DNA of 64,000 nucleotides from Dipteris shenzhenensis (Eukaryota; Polypodiophyta; Polypodiopsida; Gleicheniales). The position numbers were made by a program, and so were the translations under genes. Positions 11,601-22,576 of the stretch are shown here, piece after piece. The notes below the pieces were generated by a model. That model saw only the letters and a program-made list of their open reading frames with translations, did no database searches and was not told the origin of the DNA. Within the stretch, counting starts at the first letter, position 1. Every line of letters begins with the position of its first letter. Location of the stretch: NCBI GenBank assembly GCA_047967505.1, contig CM106538.1, one strand, 5' to 3'.

Positions 11601-12380
11601 TTACTTAAGCCTCCACCATTCCATTTCATTCACCAATTTTGAGTCCTTTCACTATTTTTTCTAATTACTCCTTCGCCATTTCTAGATCCCTTTGCCATTA
11701 CCTCTCGATCTTTCTCTGTTGTACTTTTTCTATGGATCTCCTCTCCCAAACGTGTCATCTTGGTCCTCCATCTTTGCATAGTTTGAGAGCATCTCACACA
11801 ATCTTTCCTCCCCAGCCTTGAAATCATGACATGCGAGAACTCCTCACACAATCCTTCCTCCCCTAACCTTGAATTGTGACATATGAGAGCTCCTCACACA
11901 ATCGTAGAAAGACCAATTTGGTTCTCTCTCCAACTTCACCAAGTTGATAGATGAAGTGAACACGAAGGATGGATACCTTATCTATCAAAATCAGAAAATT
12001 AACATTAGTGAAAGCATGATTGAAAAGGAACTAGGCATTCTTGGAGGTGATTTGCAAGATACTTGCATTAATTTGTTTGATTTTTTTTAAATTAAAAAAA
12101 CGAGTCAAATACACGTTTTTTTCGATTTAAAACATAGTAATCAAGTTATCCTATTGTTTTTGTACAAATACTTCAATCGTATGAATAAATTTATTCATAC
12201 GAATAACAGTTTATTTGTACGGATACAAGTAGTATAAAGAAACTAGACCTTCATTTGCAACCTGTATTCAGATGAATACTCCTATCATTTTCTTCTTGCC
12301 TACCTACCTACTAGTACCCTCACCTACCTACAAGTACACCATTTTTGTTCTCGCATAGGTAAACTTATCTCCCATGTTCA
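11601..12380. other. Mostly noncoding, with one coding-like fragment
   Basis: At about 11935-12090 the forward strand reads LIDEVNTKDGYLIYQNQK followed by INISESMIEKELGILGGDL, a protein-like stretch of some 45 codons that ends at a stop in an AT-rich region. I do not recognise the family. The rest is CT-rich (11640-11900), AT-rich (12060-12260) or carries short CTACCTAC repeats (12299-12340). Confidence 0.35.
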
Positions 12381-12990
12381 AGACTGGCACTCATCTCTCT
12401 TATGAGAGTTGTGTGTTGCAGTCTTGGTTTCAATATTTAGGTTTGCATGTTTGCATTCAGGGCTAGTACTCATCTCTTTTATGAGAGTTGTGTGTTATAG
12501 TCTCCGCTTTGATTTTAATGTTTGTTTTTAATCTAAGGTTGGCAATCATCTCTCTTGTGAGAGTTGTGTGTTATAGTCTTGATTTCAATGTTCATGTTTG
12601 CATTCGAGGGTAGCACTCATCTCTTTTATGAGAGTTATGTGTTTTAGTCTCCACTTTGATTTTAATGTTTGTTGTTTATCTAAGGCTGGCACTCATCTCT
12701 CTTGTGAAAGTTGTGTGTTGCAGTCTTAGTTTCAATATTCATGTTTGCATTCAGGGGTAGCATTCATCTCTTTTACAAGAGTTGTGTGTTGTAGTCTCCG
12801 CTTTGATTTTAATGTTTGTATTTTATCTAAGACTGGCACTCATCTCTCTTGCTAGAGTTGTGTGTTGCAATCTCAATTTTTTTAGATGCTTAGTCTGGCA
12901 CTCATCTCTCTTATCAATCTTGAGAGTTGTGTGTTAAAGCTTAGTCTAAGTTTAGAGATGTTTTCATACATGTGGTCTGGCACTCATGTC
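12381..12990 (+). repeat. Higher-order tandem repeat with hairpin-forming monomers
   Basis: Two related monomers alternate. The A type starts AGGCTGGCACTCATCTCTCT and the B type starts AGGGCTAGCACTCATCTCTT. A units begin near 12381, 12536, 12683 and 12830, and B units near 12460, 12607 and 12753, so the dimer period is 155, 147 and 147 bp. Two further partial A-like units start at about 12893 and 12979. Every monomer contains CTCATCTC...ATGAGAG or a variant, followed by TTGTGTGTT, so each can fold a short stem with a 6-8-base loop. No open frame spans it. Confidence 0.8.
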
Positions 12991-13400
12991 ACTCTTGAGA
13001 GTGCACCCATGTCCCTAGCACCCACCTCCTCAAGTACCATTGTATCCCCAAGTATTACTGCATCCCCTCCATCCATAGCCCACAACCACTGCATCCCCCA
13101 CATCCATAGCCACAACCACCGCTTTTCTTTTTTGCACATGGTCCCCCACCTCCTTTATCACTATATCCACACTCAACTTACATTCCAGAATTTGTTGCAC
13201 ATCCCTCGATGAGGCTACATCATGATTTCACACCTTTTGCACATCGCCCAGCACATCTAATGAGATCTTTCTATTCAATTATTAATCAAACCACTCTTTA
13301 ATTATTGCTTGAGTTGTTGAATGTTTGCAGCCATTTGAATACAACTTTCCTTAATACAAACTAAACTATTTTATGAACTTCATTTATACAAACAAGCTAT
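12991..13400. other. Noncoding spacer
   Basis: CT/CA-rich sequence in which CATCCCC and CACAACCAC recur (13040-13130), then plain AT-rich sequence. The open frame at 12886-13212 is mostly the tandem repeat and this low-complexity stretch; I do not take it as a gene. Confidence 0.4.
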
Positions 13401-13960
13401 TCAGGATCGTAACCAGCACGGTGGTAGTATAGCATAAGTGGTCTCACAATTTAGGATCACAACTAGCAAGGTGGTAGTATAGGATACGTGGTCACTAGTG
13501 TGGTGGTTGGTTGCATATGATATATGGGCCCTTCAAGGGTCCCCTTTAGGGGCAAGAAACATATCGACATTGCACTTGACATACGGGGCATGTCGATATG
13601 GACCTTACCCCTAAACGGGACCCCTCAAGGGCCATATTGAAAATTGCATTTAGACAAGTTGCTTTCGGATTGTTGTGATGGTTCCCTTCAAAATTATTAC
13701 AAGATGAATGTGGTCACCACCAGCATGGTGGTTTCACAAGAGAGGTGGCATACATCTTATGTTTTTATACATCCAATTGTTTGGGATTACTAAAAAGCAT
13801 GGTGGGTCAATGGTTGTAAAAACAAGCTCCATGGGATTTGTGACTATTTGGCATTTACATTTAACAAGTGCAGTGGTTGTAAAACAACCACGGTGTAGAT
13901 TTACTATTTGGGATCTACATAAAACCAGCACAGTGGTTGTATAACTAGTGTGGTGGGTTT
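13401..13960. repeat. Degenerate ACCAGCACGGTGGT repeats
   Basis: Variants of AACCAGCACGGTGGTAGTAT recur at about 13411, 13457, 13493, 13717, 13794, 13868 and 13922, some with TTGTAAAAC after the core. The core is imperfectly palindromic (CCAGCACGGTGG). The motif recalls the CCACCATGGTGATT units of 10600-11600, so both fields may descend from one repeat type. Confidence 0.5.
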
Positions 13961-14542
13961 GGATTTATCCTTTTATCTAGGATAAGTTGAATACATGTTT
14001 CTTAGAATGCATTTTCTTGTACTATCTTAGTCATCCCCACTACTCCAAGACACGCCATGATGTACTCATGCATGTCTAAATCCATTTTGAAGATACTCTT
14101 GCCCTTCTTTTATCCACAACTTGCAATTGGAACTTAATAGCTCTTACTAGATGAGAGTACACAAATGTTTGCAGACTCTTATGTAATAGTTCGTAATTGT
14201 GGCCTCTCTTGTATGTTTTCTTGTACTAGACAACTCCAACTACTACATCCCACTTCTTGTAGTTTGTTATCGAATGATCCTTAAATGCTTCCTCAACCTT
14301 GTGCTTGGGCTTGGTACATTGCAACACAGATTATGGGTCATCTTCCTCATTCTCCCCAGAGTCAGTGACAACTAGAAAGTTATCCCTCTCTTCCAGATAG
14401 TCAGCAACATCATCAAAAGACTCCCCAAACTATGGTGAGTCATCCTTTGTCTCTCCATTGTTTATCACACCTTCACATAGAGGGAAAAGTTGAGTTGTCT
14501 CCCATCTCTTCATAATTGCCATCTCCTCAAAATTATCATGAT
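13961..14542. other. No recognised gene
   Basis: AT-rich sequence with no open frame of note on either strand, no tandem repeats and no LTR end before 14543. Confidence 0.45.
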
Positions 14543-14708
14543 TGTTGAGAATGGTATAAATTGTACCAAAGGGTTATGGGGCAAAACCTAACCCTAACCA
14601 TAAGGGATCCATGTATATATTCTCAATTTTCATGGAATACAACTTAGTGTATAGTTAGTCAATCTCTTGTGCACTCCTCTCTCTTTCCCTCTCTCACTTC
14701 TGCTATCA
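14543..14708 (+). mobile_element. 5' LTR, copy B of the long-leader copia family
   Basis: The 166-bp segment begins TGTTGAGAATGGTATAAATT and ends TCTGCTATCA. It carries CCTAACCCTAACC, then ATCCATGTATATATTC as probable TATA region, then AGTGTATAGTTAGTCA, which is also found in the LTR of the element at 51906 (AGTGTACAGTTAGTCA). TGGTATTAGAGCC follows at once. No 3' LTR is found downstream. Confidence 0.8.
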
Positions 14709-14721
14709 TGGTATTAGAGCC
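14709..14721 (+). other. Primer-binding site, copy B
   Basis: TGGTATTAGAGCC differs by one base from TGGTATCAGAGCC, the complement of the 3' end of plant initiator methionine tRNA, and lies directly after the LTR. Confidence 0.75.
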
Positions 14722-16975
14722 AATGGTGCTCATAACCCCTTGCATGTTGTCAACGTGCTAAGGCCTCCCTTGAGGCATTCCCCATGGTGGTGTTCTTGAG
14801 AGATTGTGAGAGATCTTGTTCAGAGAGAGAGAGTTCCTTACATCTTTATGGTCGTGTGAGTCTGAGAGTTTGTGAGATTTTGAGAGCTCTTTATGAGAGA
14901 GTTGTCTCTTGAGAGAGTTCTTTAGTTTCAGTTTTAGCGAGAGTGTTCTCTTTTGAATGTTTTGTTGATAGTTTCTTCATGGAAAGAGTTATTTTCTTCA
15001 AGGTCTTTTAGAGAGTATTCATTCTATTCTTCTTTCTTTCTCTAAGGTTTCTTTGAGAAATTTTAGTGTTCTACAAGGTTAAAAAGTAGTGTCTTCAAGC
15101 CTCCCAAGTTACTATTTCTGGTTTTAGTATGGCAAGACAAAATGATAATAGAACTTTCAACGAGGCGCTCCTTCAATTATGGGTATAAGCTACATCCAAT
15201 AATGGCTCACAAGACAAAGCCCCTAAATGACTATAATGACCTAAGGCACTGCAAGCCTACAACACTTAAGGGCACCAACACTTTACGAGGTCCAAAGCTC
15301 ATGGAAGGACACTATGACCTCCATTAGGCCTGCAACTTCAACTAAGGCCTCCCACAACAAACTATGAGTCTTTAGTGCTGACTTTAATGACTTCATCAAC
15401 TGAGTCCCACATAGATTTAAGCAACTGTGACTCCATCTTAGGCTACATCCACAATGTTCCATCAATAGTCTCCTACAGCTAGCAACAACAATCTCATCAC
15501 GAGAGCAACCCTAGCAGCCAACTTTGACAACTCTTTCCAATGCCAATGCTGACGGACCAACTCCTACAATGTTCCATGTATACAACCCACGTCTGACTAC
15601 ATGCCATCCATGGGCCACAGACTTTGCATATTGACAACCATAACTACTACTCAAAGCCCAAGTGACCACCAGTGTCAACAAGCTTCAACACAATGCCTCT
15701 TACTCCAGCAAAACCACGAGTGCCAAATGGCCAGCACTGGACTGCCACTAGCAGCAGCAAATGAGGCCTCCGACATCAATAGCCCCAACTATGTCAAGCA
15801 CTCAATACGGCGACCGATGGGATCCTACAATAGTAAAATCAAACAATGTGTCTCCATAGCATCGATCAACATGTGACTCTACGGCTCCTACGACCTCCAC
15901 ACAAGCTCTACATTCTTCTCTCTCTATGTTTCTCTCACTACTACCTCACAATCAACCACGTGGCAGATAAGATTTAGCTTGGGTTAGGTCAAGCCGACCT
16001 TGAGTTTGTCCACTAGTCACGTTTTGGCCATGTGGCAAACCACATGTTATCTGCAACATCATCCCGAGTTACTTAACCATGGTCACTTTGACTAAACCTT
16101 GCTTGCCGCATCAGCTGCCCACATGGTAGTGACACATCACTAGCTACCATGTCATCACTCTCCATGTGTTGTCCATATGGTAGTGCCATGTCATCATCCT
16201 AACACCTCATCTGTCCACCTCACCTACCCATGTGGTAGTCTATCTCATAGTGCCACCTAAGCACCTATGCCTCATAAGCACACTACACTCTAGCACATGC
16301 ACATAGTGTCCACATCATCACTACATTTTTTGACACTCTTGAGATTAAAATTTGCCCTTTCTTCCAGGGGTTGCATCTTTTGATCCAAGTGGAATTTGGA
16401 GGCACTCAAAAAGAAAAATTGCTCCACTAGCTCATGCTCTATGCAGTTGTCACATTATATTTCACATTTGGGATTTTTACTTTGTAGTATTTGCAAAAAC
16501 CTCTTCATCGGAACCCCTCCTCATTAGACCGCATCCTCTCCAAACCTAGCACAAACCAAATCAATATAAATTTATTTTGCTGCTTTTTCATCTCGATCAA
16601 TGTGTAGACTAGTTATAGGACTCCAAAACAAGCCAATGGAAGCCCTGGCCAAAAATTCCTTATTAGTTCCCAATCGGCGTCAGTCCTTGTGGAACCTATC
16701 ATCGGTATTCATCTCACACATATCAAAACCTACTCCATTCTTTGACAGAGGGCAGATTCACTCTTGTTGAGTCACTTGGCAATTTGGGTTACTAATTTAG
16801 GAAATTTTTGCCTTTGCACTTACATGCCACCTTGTAAAGTCAGTAGTTGACTATTTGGCATCCTGTACTACTTCAAGTCTTGTAAAGCCTATGGCTATCA
16901 CTGGCACTTGGTTGCTATTTGTATACATGTTTTGATTCTTGGTGTACCATGGTGAAATCACATGATGATGTCATA
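14722..16975 (+). mobile_element. Long untranslated leader of copia copy B
   Basis: Order and wording match copy A and the 51906 element. GAGAGTTTGTGAGA-type repeats follow the PBS. A stop-ridden stretch resembling CAACTCCTACAATG comes next, then decayed CCATGTCATC/CCACATCATC repeats at 16010-16330. A conserved block (GCATCTTTTGATCCAAGTG, CACTCAAAAAGAAAAATTGCTC, GCTCTATGCAGTTGTCAC) lies at 16360-16460, and TCTTGTAAAGCCTATGGC near 16880. Short open frames inside, such as 15601-15876, have no domain. The length (about 2.25 kb) is nearly as great as in copies A and the young element. Confidence 0.7.
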
Positions 16976-17240
16976 TTTCTTGATCATAGTAGAGCAAGCT
17001 CAATGATAACAACTATGGCAATTAGAAGTTCAAAATGTTGAACATTTTTCAGCTGAAGAGCTTGTGGGATATTGTCATGGAAGATGAAAAGAGACAAGTC
17101 TACCTCGACCACTCCTCTTACTATAGATCAACAACTAGAGTGGGATACTAAGCCTCAGCTTGCCTGGAATATCATCAACTTCAATGTGAAGGATACAATG
17201 ATCCCTCTTCTTCATGTGGGCAGACCTCAATTATGCTGTG
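16976..17240 (+). pseudogene. Copia gag remnant, copy B
   Basis: Forward frames read NDNNYGN-stop-KFKMLNIFQLKSLWDIV, then in another frame LEWDTKPQLAWNIINFNVKD. These are the two conserved parts of a copia gag N-terminus: the NYxxWKxxM block, and the EWxxKxxxAxxxI block with xVxD after it. At least one stop and one frameshift separate them. Homology stops near 17240, so nucleocapsid, protease and pol are missing. It follows the long leader at the position where gag begins in the element at 51906. Confidence 0.75.
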
Positions 17241-17830
17241 TTGGAAGACTTTGGAAAGAAGATACAGGGTATAATAAGGTTAACTTATTGTATTATTTAT
17301 GCTTGTAAGCACATTTTAAGAGGTGGTGTAACAAGCATACAAGTCAGCTCTTTAGTTATTTTACACGTATTTGCATTTTCCAATTTGAATGATGATGAGT
17401 GACATGTAAAGTATAACAAAAGATGGGTCATGGGTGGTGGAATGAGTACTTTGACTGCTGTGCTTCTGTCAAAATTTTTGTGTGTAGAAACCATGAAGTG
17501 ATGAGAACCAAAGAACAGATAGAGTGCAAGAGGAAAAGAGTATCCTGCAACCTTCTAGCCTACTTATAAAAGAGGAGATAAATATGCAGACGAAGTGAGA
17601 CTCCTCAAGAAGTATCTTTCGTCACTTAGTCTTAGTCTGTCTCTCTAGCTATCGATTGCTCAAACCTTCTCTATCTCTCCCTCTTTGTATCTACATCTCT
17701 CTGTTCATTGTTTATATTTGCATGGGTCTCTTTCTTGGATGTTGATATTATGTTTTTGTACAGCAAGGTGGAAGGCACAAAAGGTGTGGATTGTCTATGA
17801 AAGAGGATTTTCTACCTCATGAAAGAGTAT
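17241..17830. other. Unassigned, possible promoter-like stretch
   Basis: No domain is visible. A TATAAAAGAGGAGATAAATA stretch at about 17564 followed by CT-rich sequence (17630-17700) has the look of a promoter with a 5' leader, perhaps an LTR relic, but I find no partner copy or TG...CA boundaries. Confidence 0.3.
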
Positions 17831-18840
17831 TTTCATGCACAATATGGGATGGACACAGAAGGCCAGGTTCCCAAAGTTGTTAAAAGAAAGTGATGTCTTA
17901 GAACATGAATGGTTGCCTGTCTTCAATCACACAAAAGAGAACCAAGTATATCGGATTAAGTGCAATGGTATTCGGCCAACACTTTTTAAGGACATGATGA
18001 TTTTTTCCAACGAGGTATACTAAAAGCATCCTACCAACATGGAAGTTGGAGTTTCTTTTGCAAGGGCATATGTGCTCCAGTTTAGTCTTGTTGTTTTGAA
18101 TGCAAGAAAAGACATGCATTTTGCTTGGGCTATTGTTGCTTTCCAGGCATTGACTATATTTGCAAAGGGGTTTTCAAGGCCTAGACTTAGCCACTAATGC
18201 TCGATAGAACACATACATGAGGCTAAGAAAGCGCTATAGCTTTTGGAGGCAAATCCACTAATATTCGATAGAACCCTTGAGCAAAGCTGTGTTGTTGCCT
18301 CTTGCTTGCTGAGGTGTACAACAATGAACTAAAAAAAGGGGGGTACTTTGAAAGCCATTATATGCATTGGAAGCTAAAAAATGGCACCCTAGGCGATGCC
18401 TCGGAGGATGGCATGGGGGCGCACCTCCAAATTGAAAAAGCTCCTCAATTAACAAAAGTAACAAACAGTGGCAATTTGAGTGTAGTTTGCATGCTACGAG
18501 GTGAGGCCTTAAAGATTAAAGCATTAATTGAAGACATGGAAAAAACAAAGGACATGCAAAGAATGCATTGCAATTTCTCAAAAGACAATGGAGGAAGCAA
18601 AGATTAAGAGGATGAGCAATGAGAAAGTTGGGGCAGCCCTCAATATTTTAAAAGCATAGGTTCTATCAGCACAAGCCAAGTTGGCTTCCATGCCTCTTGA
18701 AAATTCCATTGAGAGATCCAAACTTGAGGTGTAGATAGCAAAAAATCAATCAATGTTGGAGTTGCTTGGTGGAGAATCAGATGACTCTAATACACTGTCC
18801 CTAATTGAGGCACTTTTATCAAGTTTTGGGCTTCTTTATT
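17831..18840 (+). pseudogene. Unidentified coding-like fragments, broken
   Basis: Three stretches look coding but shift frame. One is at 17835-18023 (62 codons). The second is at 18302-18607 (101 codons, including GNLSVVCMLRGEALKIKALI). The third, roughly 18585-18835, reads MEEAKIKRMSNEKVGAAL and then LASMPLENSIERSKLEV with two internal TAG stops. The last two together resemble a Lys/Glu/Ala-rich coiled-coil protein. I recognise no family. They could be exons of a decayed host gene or captured by a transposon. Confidence 0.35.
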
Positions 18841-18898
18841 TTGATTGTAATATGTATGTGTATATAAATTAATTGACTTTGCATGTTTTCTCTATTGC

Positions 18899-19031
18899 AG
18901 GCTTATGTGGAGCTAAAGTCTCACCTAGTGAAGGAGTTGAAAGGGAAACAACCATTGCTTCTGGAGATGCTCCACCAAGTGCAAGCAGGTTGCCAAGCTT
19001 GCCTTTTCCCATCTGCTCCTTCTATGGTTAT
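18899..19031 (+). pseudogene. Possible exon remnant cut by a TIR element
   Basis: TTTTCTCTATTGCAG at 18885-18899 resembles a plant 3' splice site, and the following frame reads AYVELKSHLVKELKGKQPLL and continues openly. Homology-like reading stops where the terminal inverted repeat of the 19032-19476 element begins. The exon idea rests only on the splice-like signal and the composition of the frame. Confidence 0.3.
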
Positions 19032-19476
19032 CTCGGGGGATTCACTCTTCATGAAAGGGGGACGTCACCTGCGTGCATGAACTTCAAGAAAACCCCCTAT
19101 TTAAGATCCATGTAGGATGATAAAACACCCCTATTTAAGCTTATAAGATACCACCAAAATTCTATTATGTCCCCCCTTTCCTTAAATCTAGGTTCTTTCT
19201 CAAGCATTTAGATCACACAATAAGCAAATTTAGATTACTTTACCTATGACTATTTAAAACCATACACAAAACCAAACTTGTTTGGACTAGTTACCCAAGG
19301 TAGCCTATACTATGTCCCCCCCTCTTAAATATGGCATGGCCCCCCTAACTTAAATTCAATATTGGGAAAAAATAAAAGGCCCCCCACCCCTAATGTATAA
19401 GCTTACGCCTCATTAAAACCCCCCCCCTATTTTACACTCACGTGATATCATAAGTTCCTCTTGTGAATCCCCCGAG
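19032..19476. mobile_element. Non-autonomous TIR element, 445 bp
   Basis: The left end is CTCGGGGGATTCAC and the right end is its exact complement, GTGAATCCCCCGAG: a perfect 14-bp terminal inverted repeat with no open frame between. The interior is unusual. It has C-tracts followed by TATTTAAG (ACCCCCTATTTAAGATCC, ACACCCCTATTTAAGCTTAT and similar), and runs of seven to nine Cs. A direct target duplication is not evident (left flank ATGGTTAT, right flank CTAGTCAT). It looks like a MITE, but I cannot assign a superfamily. Confidence 0.65.
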
Positions 19477-19639
19477 CTAGTCATGTAGACAATCTAACTC
19501 ATTGATGAAGTTGTGTTGGGGCTTTCAATGTAGAGGAGACCTTGATCATGGTAATGTTACCATGCAAACACACATACCATGCCATTTGCTTTGCAGCTGC
19601 ATGCTCTATTGGTGGGACCCGATCTCCCATGTTTAGCAA

Positions 19640-21200
19640 TTTGAGCAGATATGTGAAGCCTTTGGAGCTCTCAGGGATCTAGAAATGGCTAATACGTTTG
19701 GTCTCAACTTGGATGGCAAAGTAGGCCAACGGTATAGGGCTCTCACCTCGAAAGAAAAAGTCAACTAGGAGACACTGAGAAAGGCCTTCATTGTGAGGTT
19801 CACCCCCAGTGGACATAAAATGCCCAATTAACTAGTTGTATAAGGTAAAGCAAAATGGCAAGGAATCCCTTTGGGATTACATAGCCAGAATCAAGTGCCT
19901 CAATTCCCATTGTGAACCATACGAGCAGATGAGCGACGAGCGATTGTTGCCCTGTTTTCTCATCAGATTGGCAGACCCAAAGCTGCACGACCACCTGATG
20001 GTTATGAATCCTACCTCCTTCAATCTATGCAGCAAGGTGGCTATTCGTATAAGTGACAATATGATGGATAAGGCTAATTCAGATAAAACCCCAATTCCAT
20101 TAGAAATAGCACCATCAGTCAAGTCTTCTAGTGTGGAAATGATAAAGAAGGAGACCAATGAGACCAAGGGCCTGGATATGTGTTAGCTGGCCTCCAATTT
20201 GCTGAATTAGCTAGGCCAACAATGAAGGTTAGGAACCTCCAAGGAGGCGCCAAGAAACTCCCACTTGTTTCCATGGAGAGACAACATCTGGTGTGGGATA
20301 TGCAACGGCAACCATCCCTGAGTGTCCTCACATGAGGGCAAGGCCGGCACTCTACTGTGCACAATGTCATAGATGGGGAAACTATGATACCTCCCAATGC
20401 CGATTACTGAGGTCCTTGACCCAACCCATGTACCAAATGAGACCCCCATTAGCCCTGATGGCTCCGCCTAATCTCTGAATGCACAAGGTGGCCCTTTGGC
20501 TAGTTCAAGCCAGTACAAGGCCCAACAGGCTCCATTACTGCCACCCATACTAGGCCCTCAACCTCCACTACCTCATATAGCTCTGGTCAATCAAGTATTG
20601 GTAAAGGAAGTGCCCAACAACTAGAAGGAGACGGATCCAGATCATGGACCCCTCGACTACTACCCCTATGAGGAGGGAAGTGCACCCTAAGCACTACCTC
20701 CTTCAAGAGGATTAGGAAGTGCCTGTTTTCTAGACCGCTCCCGTGAACTCAAGGGCTAGAGACCTAAACTCTGTCATTCGTAGACCGATCCAATGCTATA
20801 CCTACCAGGGCCCCCACACGGAAAGTCAATGCCCCTACAGAGGCACTTCAAACTTTCTAGTGTCATGCTTCAAGTGTCAGGGGCCGCACTTCTGGAAGGA
20901 CTGCCTCTATAGGGATCTTACCCCTGCCACTCCTCCCATGACCAGCCCTACACCCTTGTGTGCAGGTGCGAAATCGAGCATCTATTCAAGGACTGTCCCT
21001 TAATAAGACTGACAACCCCAGTCGCCCCACCTAAGAGCACCAGCCTTAACTTGCTTAGTATTGAACAAGGCCAGGTGGCCGCAGTACCATCAAATATCAT
21101 CACAAGGATGCAAGCCAAAGCAATAGGTAAGACAATGAGGAAACTTGCAAGGAAAGATAAAGGTCCGCTACCGCAAGGCCCTAAGGTCCCTCAACATCTG
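19640..21200 (+). pseudogene. Gypsy gag with several zinc knuckles, broken
   Basis: The frame at 19836-20186 carries the retrotransposon gag core: KESLWDYIARIK, then EQMSDERLLPCFLIRLAD, then VAIRISDNM. Downstream come cysteine-rich boxes: CAQCHRWGNYDTSQC near 20357, CYTYQGPHTESQC near 20797, CFKCQGPHFWKDC near 20869 and a CEIEHLFKDC box near 20965. Only the third has a clean CCHC spacing; in the others a Cys or His is changed. Frameshifts separate the parts. Gag forms the virus-like particle and the knuckles bind the element RNA. Confidence 0.7.
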
Positions 21201-21949
21201 TAGACCCGGTCCAAGAAGGCCATAAGAGTAGGTGATGGGTTTGACCAGGTGCTCATCCAAGATGGTTTTGATGAGAAGACATCCACCTTCGCCACCTCCT
21301 CTACCTTTGAACGTGCTTCCACCTAGGGTGACCCAGAGGTATCTCCAAGCTTAAAGAGGTAAACAAACTAGTGTAGGCCCAAGGCCTAGCACCCCACCCT
21401 CCTACATAAGGAAACCTATCCTGACCCGGTCCTAGAGAAGAAATACGTAATAGAGGCTCACAACTTGATACAGGACTTCCTAGAAAATTTTGAGCATAGA
21501 CACAAGGCGAGCAGAGGGTTGTGGATACCATCCATCCAGCCCACCTGACGGGCCACCGAGGAGCAAAGGCACTGAAAGTGTCAAAAAAGGTGGAAGAAGA
21601 GGAACGTTTCAGCTTCGATGAGTCAGAAGCTCCAGATCTGATGCAAAAAATGTTCCAAGAGGACCCAATATTGCAAAACCTATAGGAAGAAGGAGACCTT
21701 TATAGTTTCAAGGACCGGTTATCCATGGGAGGAGATCTTCACAAGAACCCTGCCATAGTGCCATCATGGATGCCTTCCTATCGACCGAGGTAAAAATTCT
21801 GATCGCCTCTCAGCTGAGAGGAAATTCCATTTGGGGAGACATATCGAATTGGATAGACAATTCCTACCCCCAGGCCTTGCTAGCCCTAAGGCCAACAAAT
21901 CACCATCGGAGAAGGGGTAGAACTTATCCAAGGTTCCCATCAATAAGCT

Positions 21950-22400
21950 AGGTCAATACTTTGAGGGTGATGACACAAACGCTACTATCCCCATAACCTA
22001 TCAACACCAAAAGTTTGATGCCATCTTGGATGGGGGAGTGAGAGAGTGTCTGTACCAACGAATGCTAGGTAAAGTGGGGGAAACTTACACTCGAGCAAAC
22101 CCATCTGGTAGTGAAGTTGGCCGATGGTGGAACTGCAAAACCCTTGGGAGTCCGTACTACTAGCATTAACATTAAATTATTTGGATTCACATACCCCATC
22201 ACGTTCGTAGTCATGGACTTCATCTGGTAGTCAAGATATGAGGCCATCCTAGGCAGACCCTTCTTACAAATGTCTGGGCTCATACATGCTATTTGTGGCA
22301 TGAGGAACAAATCATGCAAGTGGACTTGCACACCTACAAGGCCCACCCATTGTCAAGACACCTTTTTGCCTGTGGAATCTGACAAAACTCTCTGGAACAC
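21950..22400 (+). pseudogene. Gypsy aspartic protease region, broken
   Basis: Readable pieces are TYQHQKFDAILDGG, then in another frame KLFGFTYPITFVVMDFIW, a stop, and EAILGRPFL. The ILGRPFL ending is characteristic of the protease of Athila/Tat-type elements. The catalytic D-S/T-G triad is not readable with confidence. Past 22400 the frame runs through QNWMHILANIDVLERIG to the chromovirus insertion at 22577. Confidence 0.6.
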
Positions 22401-22576
22401 ATACTTGAAGCTATTCCAACCATGTGAAAGGGAAGAGGATGAAAAAGAGTCCGATGAATTCTGGTATGCACCTCTTCCTGAGCCAGAATTCTCTCAGAAT
22501 TGGATGCACATCTTAGCCAACATTGATGTTCTAGAGAGAATAGGGTTCCAAATTACTACCCTCGAGGTTGAGGGAA

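Larger units (their letters stand above)
19500..22576 (+). mobile_element. Athila/Tat-like gypsy element, left part (gag and protease)
   Basis: Gag and protease reading blocks of one gypsy element occupy this stretch, which continues at 28706 after the inserted chromovirus. Joining 22571-22576 to 28706-28711 across the insertion leaves one copy of the duplicated GGGAA. No 5' LTR or PBS could be found upstream, so the start at 19500 is only where coding similarity fades. Confidence 0.7.

Noticed and set aside
15601-15876. 91-codon forward frame between the copia LTR and gag
   Set aside because: It lies in the leader of copy B, has no domain, and corresponding parts of the other two leaders do not keep the frame.
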